A stretch of DNA of 31,426 nt, taken from positions 1-31,426 of the forward strand of contig JBAYGJ010000007.1 of assembly GCA_041666685.1 (NCBI GenBank). Direction: 5' to 3'. The notes below the pieces were generated by a model, which was not told where the DNA came from, searched no databases, and saw only the letters and a list, made by a program, of their open reading frames with translations. Of this stretch, positions 13,801 through 22,218 are shown one piece after another; position 1 is the stretch's first letter; each line of letters starts with the position of its first letter. This DNA comes from JBAYGJ01 sp041666685. GTDB taxonomy: Bacteria > Patescibacteriota > Patescibacteriia > UBA10025 > JAHIVO01. The translations under genes and the position numbers were made by a program.

Positions 13801-14574
13801 ATGTACTATTATATATACGATTCATTTTTATCTGATCGTAAATATTCTGCTACGCTTGAGCGGGTAGAATCTCGTTTGATGTCGCTCGGTATTAATGGCC
13901 GCATCGAAAAAATGACTTTGCTAAAAAGTTTACGGGAGGTTATTTCTGATGCGATCAAGAAAGGCGCCACTACAATAATTGCTGTTGGCAATGACGATAC
14001 CGTCAGCAAAATAATCAATTTTTTGCCTAACCTTAGCATAACTTTGGGTATCATCCCTTTGGGTGATAATAATGCAATTGCGACATCGCTTGGCATCCCC
14101 CAGGGTGAAGCGGCATGCGAAGTACTCTCCTCGCGCATCATCGAACACATAGATGTCGGCAAAGCGAATGACTGTTATTTTATTTCTTCATTAAGTATCC
14201 CTGCGCAGAAAGAAGTTGTTTTTGATTGGGGGGCATACCAAGTCAGGCCGATCGATGAGCAAAATCAGATTACGATTTGCAATTTTAATACCAGCACAGA
14301 CCTATCCAACAAGGCGATGCGAAAAACTTGCAATCCGCACGACGGAATCCTAGAGGCGATATTCAAAGCTCCCGAAGATCGTGGCTGGTTTTCATTTTCA
14401 AAAAAACAATATTCATCTGCCAGTGTTTTTCCGTTTACAAAAATTAAAATTAAATGTTCCACGGAATGCCTGCCGGTTGTCGCTGACGGCCAGACAACTA
14501 TTAAGACTCCCGTCACCGTCGAAGTCATCCCAAAAAAACTTAAATTGATAGTAGGGAAAAACCGTATGTTTTAA
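13801..14574 (+). CDS. Diacylglycerol/lipid-kinase catalytic-domain-like protein with a degenerate nucleotide-binding motif
   Basis: A 257-residue protein starting at ATG 13801, four bases after bactofilin; an upstream in-frame ATG at 13720 would overlap bactofilin by 77 bases. The N-terminal half follows the DAGK/NAD-kinase fold: TTIIAVGNDDTVSKIINFL, then LGIIPLGDNNAIATSLGIP, matching the family's GGDGT and PLGTxNxxA blocks. The central GGDGT is GNDDT here (63-67), so two glycines are lost, and PLGT is PLGD. The C-terminus (KIKIKCSTECLPVVADGQ) resembles the second beta domain of lipid kinases. By fold it would phosphorylate a lipid or similar alcohol, but activity is doubtful. A terminator follows. 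Confidence 0.72.
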   Translation: MYYYIYDSFLSDRKYSATLERVESRLMSLGINGRIEKMTLLKSLREVISDAIKKGATTIIAVGNDDTVSKIINFLPNLSITLGIIPLGDNNAIATSLGIPQGEAACEVLSSRIIEHIDVGKANDCYFISSLSIPAQKEVVFDWGAYQVRPIDEQNQITICNFNTSTDLSNKAMRKTCNPHDGILEAIFKAPEDRGWFSFSKKQYSSASVFPFTKIKIKCSTECLPVVADGQTTIKTPVTVEVIPKKLKLIVGKNRMF

Positions 14575-14607
14575 CCAGCCTCTTTTTTATCATAGCTGGA
14601 TAAAATG

Positions 14608-14633
14608 AACGGTCAGTCAAAGGATCGTTTTTT
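14608..14633 (+). terminator. Terminator after bactofilin/kinase-like unit
   Basis: ACGGTC (14609-14614) pairs with GATCGT (14623-14628), including one G-T pair, and six Ts follow. A weaker CCAGC/GCTGG hairpin lies just upstream, after the stop codon. Confidence 0.65.
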
Positions 14634-14644
14634 CATTTCCGGGA

Positions 14645-14673
14645 TGGACAATACGCCTTAAAAACGGTAGTAT
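14645..14673 (+). promoter_or_regulatory. Promoter of the infB-rbfA-nrnA cluster
   Basis: TGGACA (14645-14650), a 17-base spacer, then TAGTAT (14668-14673), about 22 bases before the infB start. Confidence 0.5.
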
Positions 14674-14694
14674 GTACACCATAACCAACAGCCC

Positions 14695-16683
14695 ATGAAT
14701 GTCACTGAACTAGCCAGAAAACTAAAAATACCGACTACCGAGCTAAAAACTTTACTGCCAAAGCTGGGATTTGATATTGGCCGGAAAGCAATCAAGATAA
14801 ACGATAATATTGCAGAACGAATCATTGAACGTTTTCATACCGACTCCAAACAAATCGAGGAACTCCGACGTCCGAAACAGCTAGTTACCGAAACACCGGT
14901 CGTCAGCCCCATTATGCAACAAATCGTCATTCCGCCGGTCATCACCGTTAGAGATTTTGCCGATTTGCTCGGCAAGCCAGTCGCCATCGTGATGCAAGAA
15001 CTTATGAAAAACGGGATTCTGACGAACTTGAATGAGAATATTGATTATGATACTGCAAATATCATTGCCCAAGATTTCGGGTACAGCACCTCAATCAAGG
15101 AGGAAAAGCCGCACGAAGAAGATCTCACCAACGGACTGGAAGCACTTCTTCTCGATGAAAACAAAAATCTGATCAGCCGCCCAGCCGTAGTAATCGTGAT
15201 GGGGCATGTCGACCACGGAAAAACTTGCCTATTGGACACGATACGCAAAACCAAAGTCATGGCCGGTGAAGCGGGCGGCATCACTCAGCATATCGGCGCC
15301 TACCAAGTCGTTAATAATGGGAAAAGCATAACATTCATAGATACTCCGGGACACGAGGCTTTCATGACCATGCGGTCCCGCGGCGCCAGGGTAGCTGACA
15401 TTGCCATTGTTGTTGTCGCTGCCGATGACGGTATAAAGCCGCAAACCGAGGAAGTGTTTAAAATCATTGATAACGCTAAGCTACCCTATATTGTCGCGAT
15501 CAATAAAATTGACAAGCCTGATGCGCAAGTGGAAAAAGTAAAACAACAGCTGGCCAATGCCAACCGCCTTCCGGAAGACTGGGGCGGCAAAATCATATGC
15601 GTGCCCGTCTCTGCGAAAACAGGTGCAGGCATCGATGACCTGCTTGAACATCTGCTACTACTGGCGGACATGGAGAAAGATAAAATTCGCGCCAACCCAT
15701 CCCGTCCGGCCGTAGGCACTATTATTGAATCCCACATCGACAAAGGTGAGGGGATTATTGCCACGGCCATCATCCAGACTGGAACACTGCGAACCACCGA
15801 CGTCGTGCAGGTAGGCCAGGTCGTCGGAAAAATCCGGATGCTAAAGGACCACCTGGGCAAACCGCTCCGTGACGCCCCGCCCTCTACGCCGGTCCGGCTC
15901 CTGGGTCTGAAGAGTCTCCCCGAGGTTGGCGACATCCTCCAAGCCGTGCAGAATCCCGATTCCCTGAAAAAAATAATGAAACAGATGGAATCGAAGCAAA
16001 AAACCTACCGCGACCAACAGAGCTGGCGCATGGTGAAAACAAAGTCCGAGCAGGAACGAAAAAATGAGCGGGCTGTAGACATCATCCTGAAAACCGACGC
16101 CCTCGGATCACAAGAAGCGATCGTGCAGGCGCTGGAAGCCCTGAGCACCCCAAAAATCAAAGTGAACGTGGTCAAGAAAGGCCTCGGGAACATCCTGGAC
16201 ATGGATGTAATGCGGGCCGAAGGGACGGAACTGCATATCTATGGTTTCAACGTGGATGCCAATGCGCGGGCTGCTGACCTGGCCAGGGACAAAGGCATTA
16301 TCATCAAAACCTACCGCATCATTTACGACCTCATCAACGACGTGAAAAAAGAAGTGGAGAAAATGGTAGAATACAAAAAAGAAGTTATCGAACTTGGCCG
16401 GATAAAAATTTTGGCAATATTCCGTTCGGAAAAAGGCAAAATGATAGTCGGCGGACAGGTGACAAAAGGAAAAATTGAGACCGGCAGTAAATGCCACATC
16501 ATACGGGGCGAACGGGAAATCGGCAATGGCCAACTGACTCAATTGCAGCAGGCCAAACAGCAAGTTGCCAGCGTCCCGGCGGGATCTGAATGCGGCATGG
16601 AAATTAAGACCAACCAGATTCTCCAGGCTGGAGATTTTCTGGAGGCGTACCGCGAAGAGCTGGTCAAAGATACATCCGTCTAA
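14695..16683 (+). CDS. infB: Translation initiation factor IF-2
   Basis: A 662-residue GTPase that brings initiator tRNA to the 30S subunit and promotes 50S joining. An N-terminal IF2N helical domain (MNVTELARKLKIPTTELKTLL) is followed by a second IF2N-like domain (about 80-130) and the G domain: GHVDHGKT (about 170), GITQHIGAYQV, DTPGHEAF (about 215), NKIDKPD (about 270) and VPVSAKTGAG. Domains II, III and IV follow and look complete. It is much shorter than the about 890 residues of E. coli IF-2, because the long charged N-terminal region is missing; this is common in reduced genomes. rbfA follows after 11 bases. Confidence 0.98.
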   Translation: MNVTELARKLKIPTTELKTLLPKLGFDIGRKAIKINDNIAERIIERFHTDSKQIEELRRPKQLVTETPVVSPIMQQIVIPPVITVRDFADLLGKPVAIVMQELMKNGILTNLNENIDYDTANIIAQDFGYSTSIKEEKPHEEDLTNGLEALLLDENKNLISRPAVVIVMGHVDHGKTCLLDTIRKTKVMAGEAGGITQHIGAYQVVNNGKSITFIDTPGHEAFMTMRSRGARVADIAIVVVAADDGIKPQTEEVFKIIDNAKLPYIVAINKIDKPDAQVEKVKQQLANANRLPEDWGGKIICVPVSAKTGAGIDDLLEHLLLLADMEKDKIRANPSRPAVGTIIESHIDKGEGIIATAIIQTGTLRTTDVVQVGQVVGKIRMLKDHLGKPLRDAPPSTPVRLLGLKSLPEVGDILQAVQNPDSLKKIMKQMESKQKTYRDQQSWRMVKTKSEQERKNERAVDIILKTDALGSQEAIVQALEALSTPKIKVNVVKKGLGNILDMDVMRAEGTELHIYGFNVDANARAADLARDKGIIIKTYRIIYDLINDVKKEVEKMVEYKKEVIELGRIKILAIFRSEKGKMIVGGQVTKGKIETGSKCHIIRGEREIGNGQLTQLQQAKQQVASVPAGSECGMEIKTNQILQAGDFLEAYREELVKDTSV

Positions 16684-16694
16684 CCTCCACCAGG

Positions 16695-17039
16695 GTGCCA
16701 TCGCATCGGATACAACAAATCAACAAACTTATCCTGGAACTGCTTAACGCACAAATGCTGCGGGAGATCGATCTCCCGGCCGGCAGTTTTGTCACGATCA
16801 CAAAAGTGGACACCACACGCGACCTGGGACTGGCCCGTGTCACGATGAGCGTGATGCCGGCAGATAAGCAGGCTCCAATACATGTATACATGAACAGACA
16901 AGCTGGACATTTTCAGCGAGTACTGGGACGGAATATGAAATTGTATAAAGTCCCTAAACTGACCTTTACACTTGATACGAGCGGTTCACACGTGGAACAC
17001 CTGGACCAGCTTATTGACAAAATACACAACGAGCAGTAA
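16695..17039 (+). CDS. rbfA: Ribosome-binding factor A
   Basis: A 114-residue KH-like protein for 16S rRNA maturation and cold-adapted 30S assembly. It opens with the family's helix (SHRIQQINKLILELLNAQMLREI) and has the RbfA strand pattern TITKVDTTRDLGLARVTMSVM, ending KVPKLTFTLDTSGSHVEHLDQLIDKI. GTG at 16695 is the likely start, as no ATG fits before the conserved helix. It lies 11 bases after infB, the classic bacterial order infB-rbfA. Confidence 0.95.
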   Translation: MPSHRIQQINKLILELLNAQMLREIDLPAGSFVTITKVDTTRDLGLARVTMSVMPADKQAPIHVYMNRQAGHFQRVLGRNMKLYKVPKLTFTLDTSGSHVEHLDQLIDKIHNEQ

Positions 17040-17095
17040 GATGGGTGGTCATTAAGTATTTTCCGTTAATCCGGCCTGCTCCAGGGCCTCATATC

Positions 17096-18067
17096 ATGAA
17101 CGAATTCCACCCAATTTTCAATAAAATCAACGAGGCTGTCACCAAGGCAACTTCCATCCTCGTCATCAGCCACCAGAACCCCGACGGGGACGCCATCGGT
17201 TCCCTGATAGGCATTAGCCACTACCTCCAATACCGGCAGAAAACGCATGTACTTTTTTGCCTGACTGCCGTTCCAGAATACTTGCGGTTCATTTCCGGGA
17301 GTGAAAAAATCCAGAACGACGAAACAATCCTGAAAAAAAACGAATACGACCTGGTCATCCTGCTTGACTCGGGTGATTTGCAGTATGCCGGAGTTGCCGA
17401 ACACTTCCGTACACTTAAAGGCCTGCCGGTCGTCATCAATATCGACCACCATCCGACCAACCAATACTACGGGCACGTCAACCTGGTCCATGCGGGAGCA
17501 TCTTCGACATCGGAAATCATCTATCATTTTTTGGATTTTCACCGCATCCCTTTTAACAAAGAAGTGGCTACCGCACTCCTGACAGGGATCATGACCGATA
17601 CCGGAAGTTTCACCAACATGGCCACGACACCCTCCTCCATGGAAGCGTCATCCCGCCTCATGGCGTACGGCGCCCGCGTCAAGGACATCAACGCCAACAC
17701 CATGCGGAACAAATCCCTGAACCAGCTCCAGCTCTGGGGACGAGCCCTGTCCAGACTGAAACTGAATAAAAAAACCGGGATCGTGACCACCGTCCTGATC
17801 CAAAAGGATTTCAAGGAGCTCCAGATGGACGAGGACAGCAGTGAGGGCATCTCTAATTTTCTCAATTCCGTCGGAGAAGCGAAAGCGATCATCGTCCTCC
17901 GCGAAAAATCCGATGGCACGATCAAAGCGTCCTTGCGCACCACTCAGCCTGGCGTGGATGTTTCAAAAATCGCAAAATATTTCGGCGGCGGCGGACACAA
18001 GAAAGCGGCCGGCTTCAATATCAAAGGCAAACTCACGGAAACTGATGAAGGGTGGCGTGTAGTTTGA
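17096..18067 (+). CDS. nrnA: DHH/DHHA1-family phosphoesterase (NrnA-like nanoRNase / pAp phosphatase)
   Basis: A 323-residue protein from ATG 17096; an in-frame GTG at 17045 would add 17 residues with no homology value. The DHH domain shows SHQNPDGDAIGSLIG, LLDSGD and NIDHHPTN, the metal-binding aspartates and histidines of the superfamily. The DHHA1 domain ends with GGGGHKKAAGF, the RNA/substrate-binding glycine cluster. NrnA proteins degrade 2-5-mer RNAs and dephosphorylate pAp. Placement after infB and rbfA is the usual one for this family. The TGA stop overlaps the -35 of the next gene's promoter. Confidence 0.92.
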   Translation: MNEFHPIFNKINEAVTKATSILVISHQNPDGDAIGSLIGISHYLQYRQKTHVLFCLTAVPEYLRFISGSEKIQNDETILKKNEYDLVILLDSGDLQYAGVAEHFRTLKGLPVVINIDHHPTNQYYGHVNLVHAGASSTSEIIYHFLDFHRIPFNKEVATALLTGIMTDTGSFTNMATTPSSMEASSRLMAYGARVKDINANTMRNKSLNQLQLWGRALSRLKLNKKTGIVTTVLIQKDFKELQMDEDSSEGISNFLNSVGEAKAIIVLREKSDGTIKASLRTTQPGVDVSKIAKYFGGGGHKKAAGFNIKGKLTETDEGWRVV

Positions 18068-18091
18068 CATATTGTTGTTTCAAACTAAAAT
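18064..18091 (+). promoter_or_regulatory. Promoter of the 18118 gene, overlapping the nrnA stop codon
   Basis: A perfect TTGACA (18064-18069), a 16-base spacer, then TAAAAT (18086-18091). The TGA of nrnA lies within the -35 hexamer. Confidence 0.75.
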
Positions 18092-18117
18092 ATATATATA
18101 CAATAAACCCGACCCTC

Positions 18118-19173
18118 ATGGCCGAAATTGGAAATTATCGATCAGTTGAAGAAGCGGAAGCTGCAGAACAATTCAATAATGAACAAAAACCTGCTCCCGC
18201 TCCGGTCGATGTTGCGGTTGAAAAAAAAGACACGTACGAAAATTCGATTGATTTTGATAAGTGCCAGATGGATAAAGTGGTAGACGCGTATCTGAAAGGC
18301 GTACAATTAGAATGGGAATCATACAGTCCGTATCTGTCTGACCATAAACTGTCAACGGGCGAACTCCTCAAGGACAACCTGCCACAAGTCGAAAAGATTG
18401 GCGTGGCAATAGGAAAATATCTGAGAGAAAAATTTGATAAAGCCCGAATGATCTCGCTCTATGATGAATATAATACCGACATGCCCGATACGATGGATGC
18501 CTATGGCCAGCCAGTAGATATTAAGCGGACCCATCGTGGCACGGATGGCGAGCTCACGCTTGAAATGCCGGGGAAAGAGAGCGCGGATTCCAGGCGCCAA
18601 AAAATGATACAAAAATCCGGAGAAGTGGCCGGCGAGTTCCGTCAAATATCATTATCAGACGAAGTCAAAGCCGCCTTTCGGAATAATATTAAGGAATTCT
18701 TGGTCGAACAAGGGGTGATCAAACCCCAGGATAAAGAAGAGGATAGCTACCTACTGGTATCCGAGAGCAGTAAAACAGAAACGGCTCCGGAGCTCATTAA
18801 AGCTCTCTACGAACACAACCATGAACTGGTAAAAGGACCGGGCGTGTCAGAAATCATTACCGGTGGACAAACCCAGGACAAGACCATTACATTCAAAGAT
18901 GAATTCACCTTGCGGAGCAAAGAAGGCCGATGGATGTGCGAAGCGCTGGACGCTTCAGCTTTTCTTGATCCGGAGAACCGGAAAATCACCCATCTTGTCA
19001 TCCTGCCGGAACATTTTAAGTCCCAGCAAGACAGGGTATGGACTATGCTGAACAGCATGGGATTCCAGGCGGAAAACTACCACAATATATATTTCGGCGG
19101 CAAATCGGATCCAGACTGGGTAGTAAATAAAATCGCCGAAAAAATTGAACAGGCTTTCGCGCAAGCATCCTGA
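18118..19173 (+). CDS. Conserved-looking cytoplasmic protein of unknown function
   Basis: A 351-residue protein from ATG 18118, downstream of a good promoter; a longer in-frame ORF back to 18052 would overlap nrnA and cover the promoter, so it is rejected. The N-terminus is acidic and low-complexity (EEAEAAEQFNNEQKPAPAP). No signal peptide or membrane segment is seen. The middle is charged and helical (EKIGVAIGKYLREKFDKARMISLYDEY). The C-terminus looks alpha/beta (KITHLVILPEHFKSQQDRVWTMLNSMGF...IYFGGKSDPDWVVNKIAEKI). I recognise no family. Composition and codon use look like its neighbours. Confidence 0.75.
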   Translation: MAEIGNYRSVEEAEAAEQFNNEQKPAPAPVDVAVEKKDTYENSIDFDKCQMDKVVDAYLKGVQLEWESYSPYLSDHKLSTGELLKDNLPQVEKIGVAIGKYLREKFDKARMISLYDEYNTDMPDTMDAYGQPVDIKRTHRGTDGELTLEMPGKESADSRRQKMIQKSGEVAGEFRQISLSDEVKAAFRNNIKEFLVEQGVIKPQDKEEDSYLLVSESSKTETAPELIKALYEHNHELVKGPGVSEIITGGQTQDKTITFKDEFTLRSKEGRWMCEALDASAFLDPENRKITHLVILPEHFKSQQDRVWTMLNSMGFQAENYHNIYFGGKSDPDWVVNKIAEKIEQAFAQAS

Positions 19174-19268
19174 TCACCCCCGCTAGTATTTAAAAAGGCG
19201 ACGACACACTGATCGGGAGCTGTTTTATTTTTATCGAAATCACTTACCAACGCTATTTTTACCGCTAA

Positions 19269-19297
19269 TTGACAAAACAAACACGGCATTGTATACT
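19269..19297 (+). promoter_or_regulatory. Promoter of clpP
   Basis: A perfect TTGACA (19269-19274), a 17-base spacer, then TATACT (19292-19297), about 32 bases before the start codon. Confidence 0.85.
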
Positions 19298-19328
19298 GCA
19301 AAACACGTTTTAACCAACTAAGCACCTT

Positions 19329-19907
19329 ATGTATCTCATTCCGACAGTTATAGAAAAATCCAATTTCGGTGAACGAGCTTACGACATTTACTCTCGGCTA
19401 CTTAAAGATAGGATTATATTCCTGGGCAATCCGATAACCGACGATGTGGCCAACACGGTCATAGCGCAGCTTTTATTTTTGGATTCGGAGGACAAAACCA
19501 AGGATATAAAACTATACATCAATACTCCGGGCGGCTCGGTCACTGCGGGAATGGCGATCTACGATACGATGCAATATGTGAAACCGGACGTGGCTACGAT
19601 TTGCGTGGGCATGGCAGCTTCGATGGGTGCGGTCCTATTGGCCGCAGGCAAAAAAGGCAAGCGATTTGTTTTGCCGAACTCAGAAGTCCTGCTCCATCAG
19701 GTCATGGGCGGCGCCGAAGGACAGGCCATCGACGTCCAAATCCGGGCAGAACACATCCTGCGCATCCGCGATCGGCTCAATGATATGATCGCCAAACACA
19801 CCGGACAGACACTGGATCGGATCAAGAAAGACACAGACCGCGATTTCTTCATGAACGCGGAACAGGCAAAAAAATATGGTGTCGTAGACAAGATCATCCA
19901 GTCCTAA
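19329..19907 (+). CDS. clpP: ATP-dependent Clp protease proteolytic subunit
   Basis: A 192-residue serine protease that forms the double heptameric chamber fed by ClpX or ClpC unfoldases. The catalytic triad is intact: Ser98 in GMAASMG, His123 in LLHQVMGG, and Asp172 in TDRDFF. The oxyanion/handle segment TPGGSVTAG is normal. There is no long propeptide, since the mature-like sequence begins within a few residues of the start. It is monocistronic, with a near-consensus promoter and a terminator; no clpX lies in the window. Confidence 0.98.
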   Translation: MYLIPTVIEKSNFGERAYDIYSRLLKDRIIFLGNPITDDVANTVIAQLLFLDSEDKTKDIKLYINTPGGSVTAGMAIYDTMQYVKPDVATICVGMAASMGAVLLAAGKKGKRFVLPNSEVLLHQVMGGAEGQAIDVQIRAEHILRIRDRLNDMIAKHTGQTLDRIKKDTDRDFFMNAEQAKKYGVVDKIIQS

Positions 19908-19936
19908 GCCCAAAAATCTTTAAGTAGCTGAGAGGA

Positions 19937-19968
19937 CTCTGCCAAAAGCAGAGCGCCCCCGGTTTTTT
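19937..19968 (+). terminator. Terminator after clpP
   Basis: CTCTGC (19937-19942) and GCAGAG (19948-19953) form a 6-bp stem with a 5-base loop. The run of six Ts starts 10 bases later after a C-rich stretch, so this is a less typical terminator. Confidence 0.55.
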
Positions 19969-20028
19969 ATGGCTAATATCAGCGCTTAATTACCATTCAA
20001 TTAACAAATAGTAATAAGAATACATCGT

Positions 20029-21561
20029 ATGAATGACGCAAGCTTAATTTGGATCATCCTGACCTGCGTCGGTCTGCCAGGTGGCATGATCGTCGGCTGG
20101 TGGGGTCGAAAGTTTTGGGCGATCAAACAGATCAACACTGCTGAGGCAAAACTCAACCAGCTTATCCAGGAAACAAAAAATAAACAAAAGGAACTCCTGA
20201 TCCAGGCCAAAGACAAGGCCATCCAGATTGTCGAGGACGCCAAACGAGAGGCGGATAGCCGGCGCCGCGAAGTCATGCACCTGCAAGAGCGCATGGAAAA
20301 ACGCGAAAGCCTGTTTGACCAGAAACTGCTCGACCTCGAGGAAAAACAACAGCGGTTATTGGACAAGGCCAACCGCCTGGAAGCAGCCAAGCAGGAAATC
20401 CTCAAAATCAAGGACCAGCAGATGAAAAAACTGGAGCAGATCGCCAACCTCACCCAAGTCGACGCCAAACGCGTACTGCTGGAAAACACGGAGACAGAAA
20501 TGAAAGAGGAGCTTATCCAGCGGATTAGCAAAATCCAGCACGAATCAAATGAAACCGTGGAAAAAGAGGCAAAAAACATGCTCTCCCGCGTAATCCAGCG
20601 TGTTGCCGCACCGCATACGGCCGAAACCACCACGACGGTTGTAAACTTGCCGTCCGACGAAATGAAAGGACGGATCATCGGCCGCGAAGGCAGAAATATC
20701 AAAACGCTCGAACAACTCACCGGCGTAGAGATCATCGTTGATGACACGCCGGAAGCCATCGTGATATCAGGATTTTCGCCGATCCGCCGGCACCTGGCCA
20801 AACGGGCGCTGGAAAAGCTTATCCAGGACGGACGCATCCACCCGGGCCGGATCGAGGAAACCATCGAAATAGCCAAGAAAGAACTGGCCGCGGACATCAA
20901 AAAAGCCGGCGAAGAAGCCTGCTACGAAGTCGGGATTGCTGGTCTGGACAATAAACTGGTTCAGATTGTCGGCCGACTGAAATACCGCACCAGCTACGGG
21001 CAAAACATCCTGCGCCATTCCATAGAAGTGGCTCATCTGTCAGCACTGCTGGCCGAAGAGCTGGGAGCTGACGTAGCTGTGGCAAAAAAGGGTGGCTTTT
21101 TCCACGACATCGGCAAAGCTGTCGACCACGAAGTCCAGGGCACCCACCCAGAAATCGGACAGGATATCGGGCGGAAATTTAAAATGCCCCAATCCATCAT
21201 CAACTGCATCGCCTATCACCACGAGGACGCCCCACCGTCATTGGAAGCGGTCATCGTCAAAGTCGCTGACGCTATTTCCGGAGCCCGGCCTGGCGCACGA
21301 AAAGACACGTACGAACGGTATATCCAGAGATTGGACGAGCTGGAAGGGCTGGCCAAATCATTTGAGGGTGTGGAAAAATCATACGCCATCCAAGCCGGTC
21401 GGGAAGTACGGGTGTTCGTCATACCGGAAAAAATTGATGACCTCGCCGCAGTCAAAATGGCCAAAGATATCGCAAAAAAAATTGAGGAAGAGCTGAAATA
21501 CCCCGGTGAAATCAAGGTCAATGTCATCCGAGAAAAACGCATCATCGAATATGCCAGATAA
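20029..21561 (+). CDS. rny: Ribonuclease Y
   Basis: A 510-residue membrane-anchored endoribonuclease that starts mRNA decay. An N-terminal transmembrane helix (about 5-25) is followed by a long charged coiled coil (about 40-190). The KH domain carries GRIIGREGRNIKTLE (from about 211). The HD domain has RHSIEVAHLSALLAEELG (about 330) and the metal-binding FFHDIGKAVDHE (about 357). The conserved C-terminal domain ends KVNVIREKRIIEYAR. Length is typical. It is followed 20 bases on by a HAD hydrolase and then ymdB, its usual partner gene. Confidence 0.97.
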   Translation: MNDASLIWIILTCVGLPGGMIVGWWGRKFWAIKQINTAEAKLNQLIQETKNKQKELLIQAKDKAIQIVEDAKREADSRRREVMHLQERMEKRESLFDQKLLDLEEKQQRLLDKANRLEAAKQEILKIKDQQMKKLEQIANLTQVDAKRVLLENTETEMKEELIQRISKIQHESNETVEKEAKNMLSRVIQRVAAPHTAETTTTVVNLPSDEMKGRIIGREGRNIKTLEQLTGVEIIVDDTPEAIVISGFSPIRRHLAKRALEKLIQDGRIHPGRIEETIEIAKKELAADIKKAGEEACYEVGIAGLDNKLVQIVGRLKYRTSYGQNILRHSIEVAHLSALLAEELGADVAVAKKGGFFHDIGKAVDHEVQGTHPEIGQDIGRKFKMPQSIINCIAYHHEDAPPSLEAVIVKVADAISGARPGARKDTYERYIQRLDELEGLAKSFEGVEKSYAIQAGREVRVFVIPEKIDDLAAVKMAKDIAKKIEEELKYPGEIKVNVIREKRIIEYAR

Positions 21562-21581
21562 CAATCCATAAGCGGCTCATT

Positions 21582-22184
21582 ATGATCGATAAGGTTATTT
21601 TCGACACTGACGGGGTCGTGATCCGGCGCGAAATGTACTTCAGTGCCTGCCTGACAAAGGATTATGGTACAGCGCCGGAAAAAATTCTGCCCTTCTTCAA
21701 AAATGAATTCCAACAATGCCTGATCGGTCAAGCGGACCTCAAGGAAGAGCTGAAAAAATATATCAGTTCATGGGACTGGACCGGCACCATCGACCAATTA
21801 TTAGCCTACTGGTTTAAAAATGAAAGTGATGTCGACCGGCGCATCCTCCATACAGTCCAAACCCTTAGAACCGCCGGGATTCACTGTTACCTTGATACCA
21901 ATAACGAAAAATACCGTACTGAATTCTTGCGGGAAACGCTCAAATTGTCAGATTCGTTTGAAAACGTCTTTTCTTCCAGCGAGCTAGGATACGCAAAGCC
22001 GAGTTTAGAATTCTGGAAAACCATCCATCAACGACTTGGTCAGCCAGAAAAAACAAGCTTGCTTGTATGGGACGATGAGGCGGAGAGCGTAAAATCGGCG
22101 CAAGACTTCGGATTTCACGCAGAACTGTACACCGGATTCGGTCCTTTCCAGACATCCATGCAGACATGGTTAAGCCCGACATAA
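21582..22184 (+). CDS. HAD-superfamily hydrolase
   Basis: A 200-residue phosphatase-like protein. HAD motif I is FDTDGVV (Asp8 nucleophile, Asp10 acid/base), motif II YLDTNN (Thr106), motif III the lysine of YAKPS (Lys139), motif IV VWDDEAESV (Asp164/Asp165). A helical cap lies between residues 15 and 85. It is most like the small-molecule phosphatase/epoxide-hydrolase-like HAD group; the substrate cannot be named. It sits between rny and ymdB with short gaps, so co-transcription is likely. Confidence 0.88.
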   Translation: MIDKVIFDTDGVVIRREMYFSACLTKDYGTAPEKILPFFKNEFQQCLIGQADLKEELKKYISSWDWTGTIDQLLAYWFKNESDVDRRILHTVQTLRTAGIHCYLDTNNEKYRTEFLRETLKLSDSFENVFSSSELGYAKPSLEFWKTIHQRLGQPEKTSLLVWDDEAESVKSAQDFGFHAELYTGFGPFQTSMQTWLSPT

Positions 22185-22218
22185 ATTTTGGCAACAATTC
22201 AAATATCGAAATTTTAAG

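Noticed and set aside
15486..16701. Minus-strand open frames of 149 and 197 residues
   Set aside because: They are opposite infB, which has all G motifs and complete domains.
16984..17000. A sequence with CACGTGGAACA that resembles a third parS
   Set aside because: The left half does not match at the right spacing and it lies in rbfA coding sequence.
20001..20900. A 299-residue open frame on the minus strand, Ser/Arg-rich
   Set aside because: It lies entirely opposite rny, whose KH and HD domains are unmistakable; its Ser/Arg/Phe-rich composition is that of an antisense shadow.
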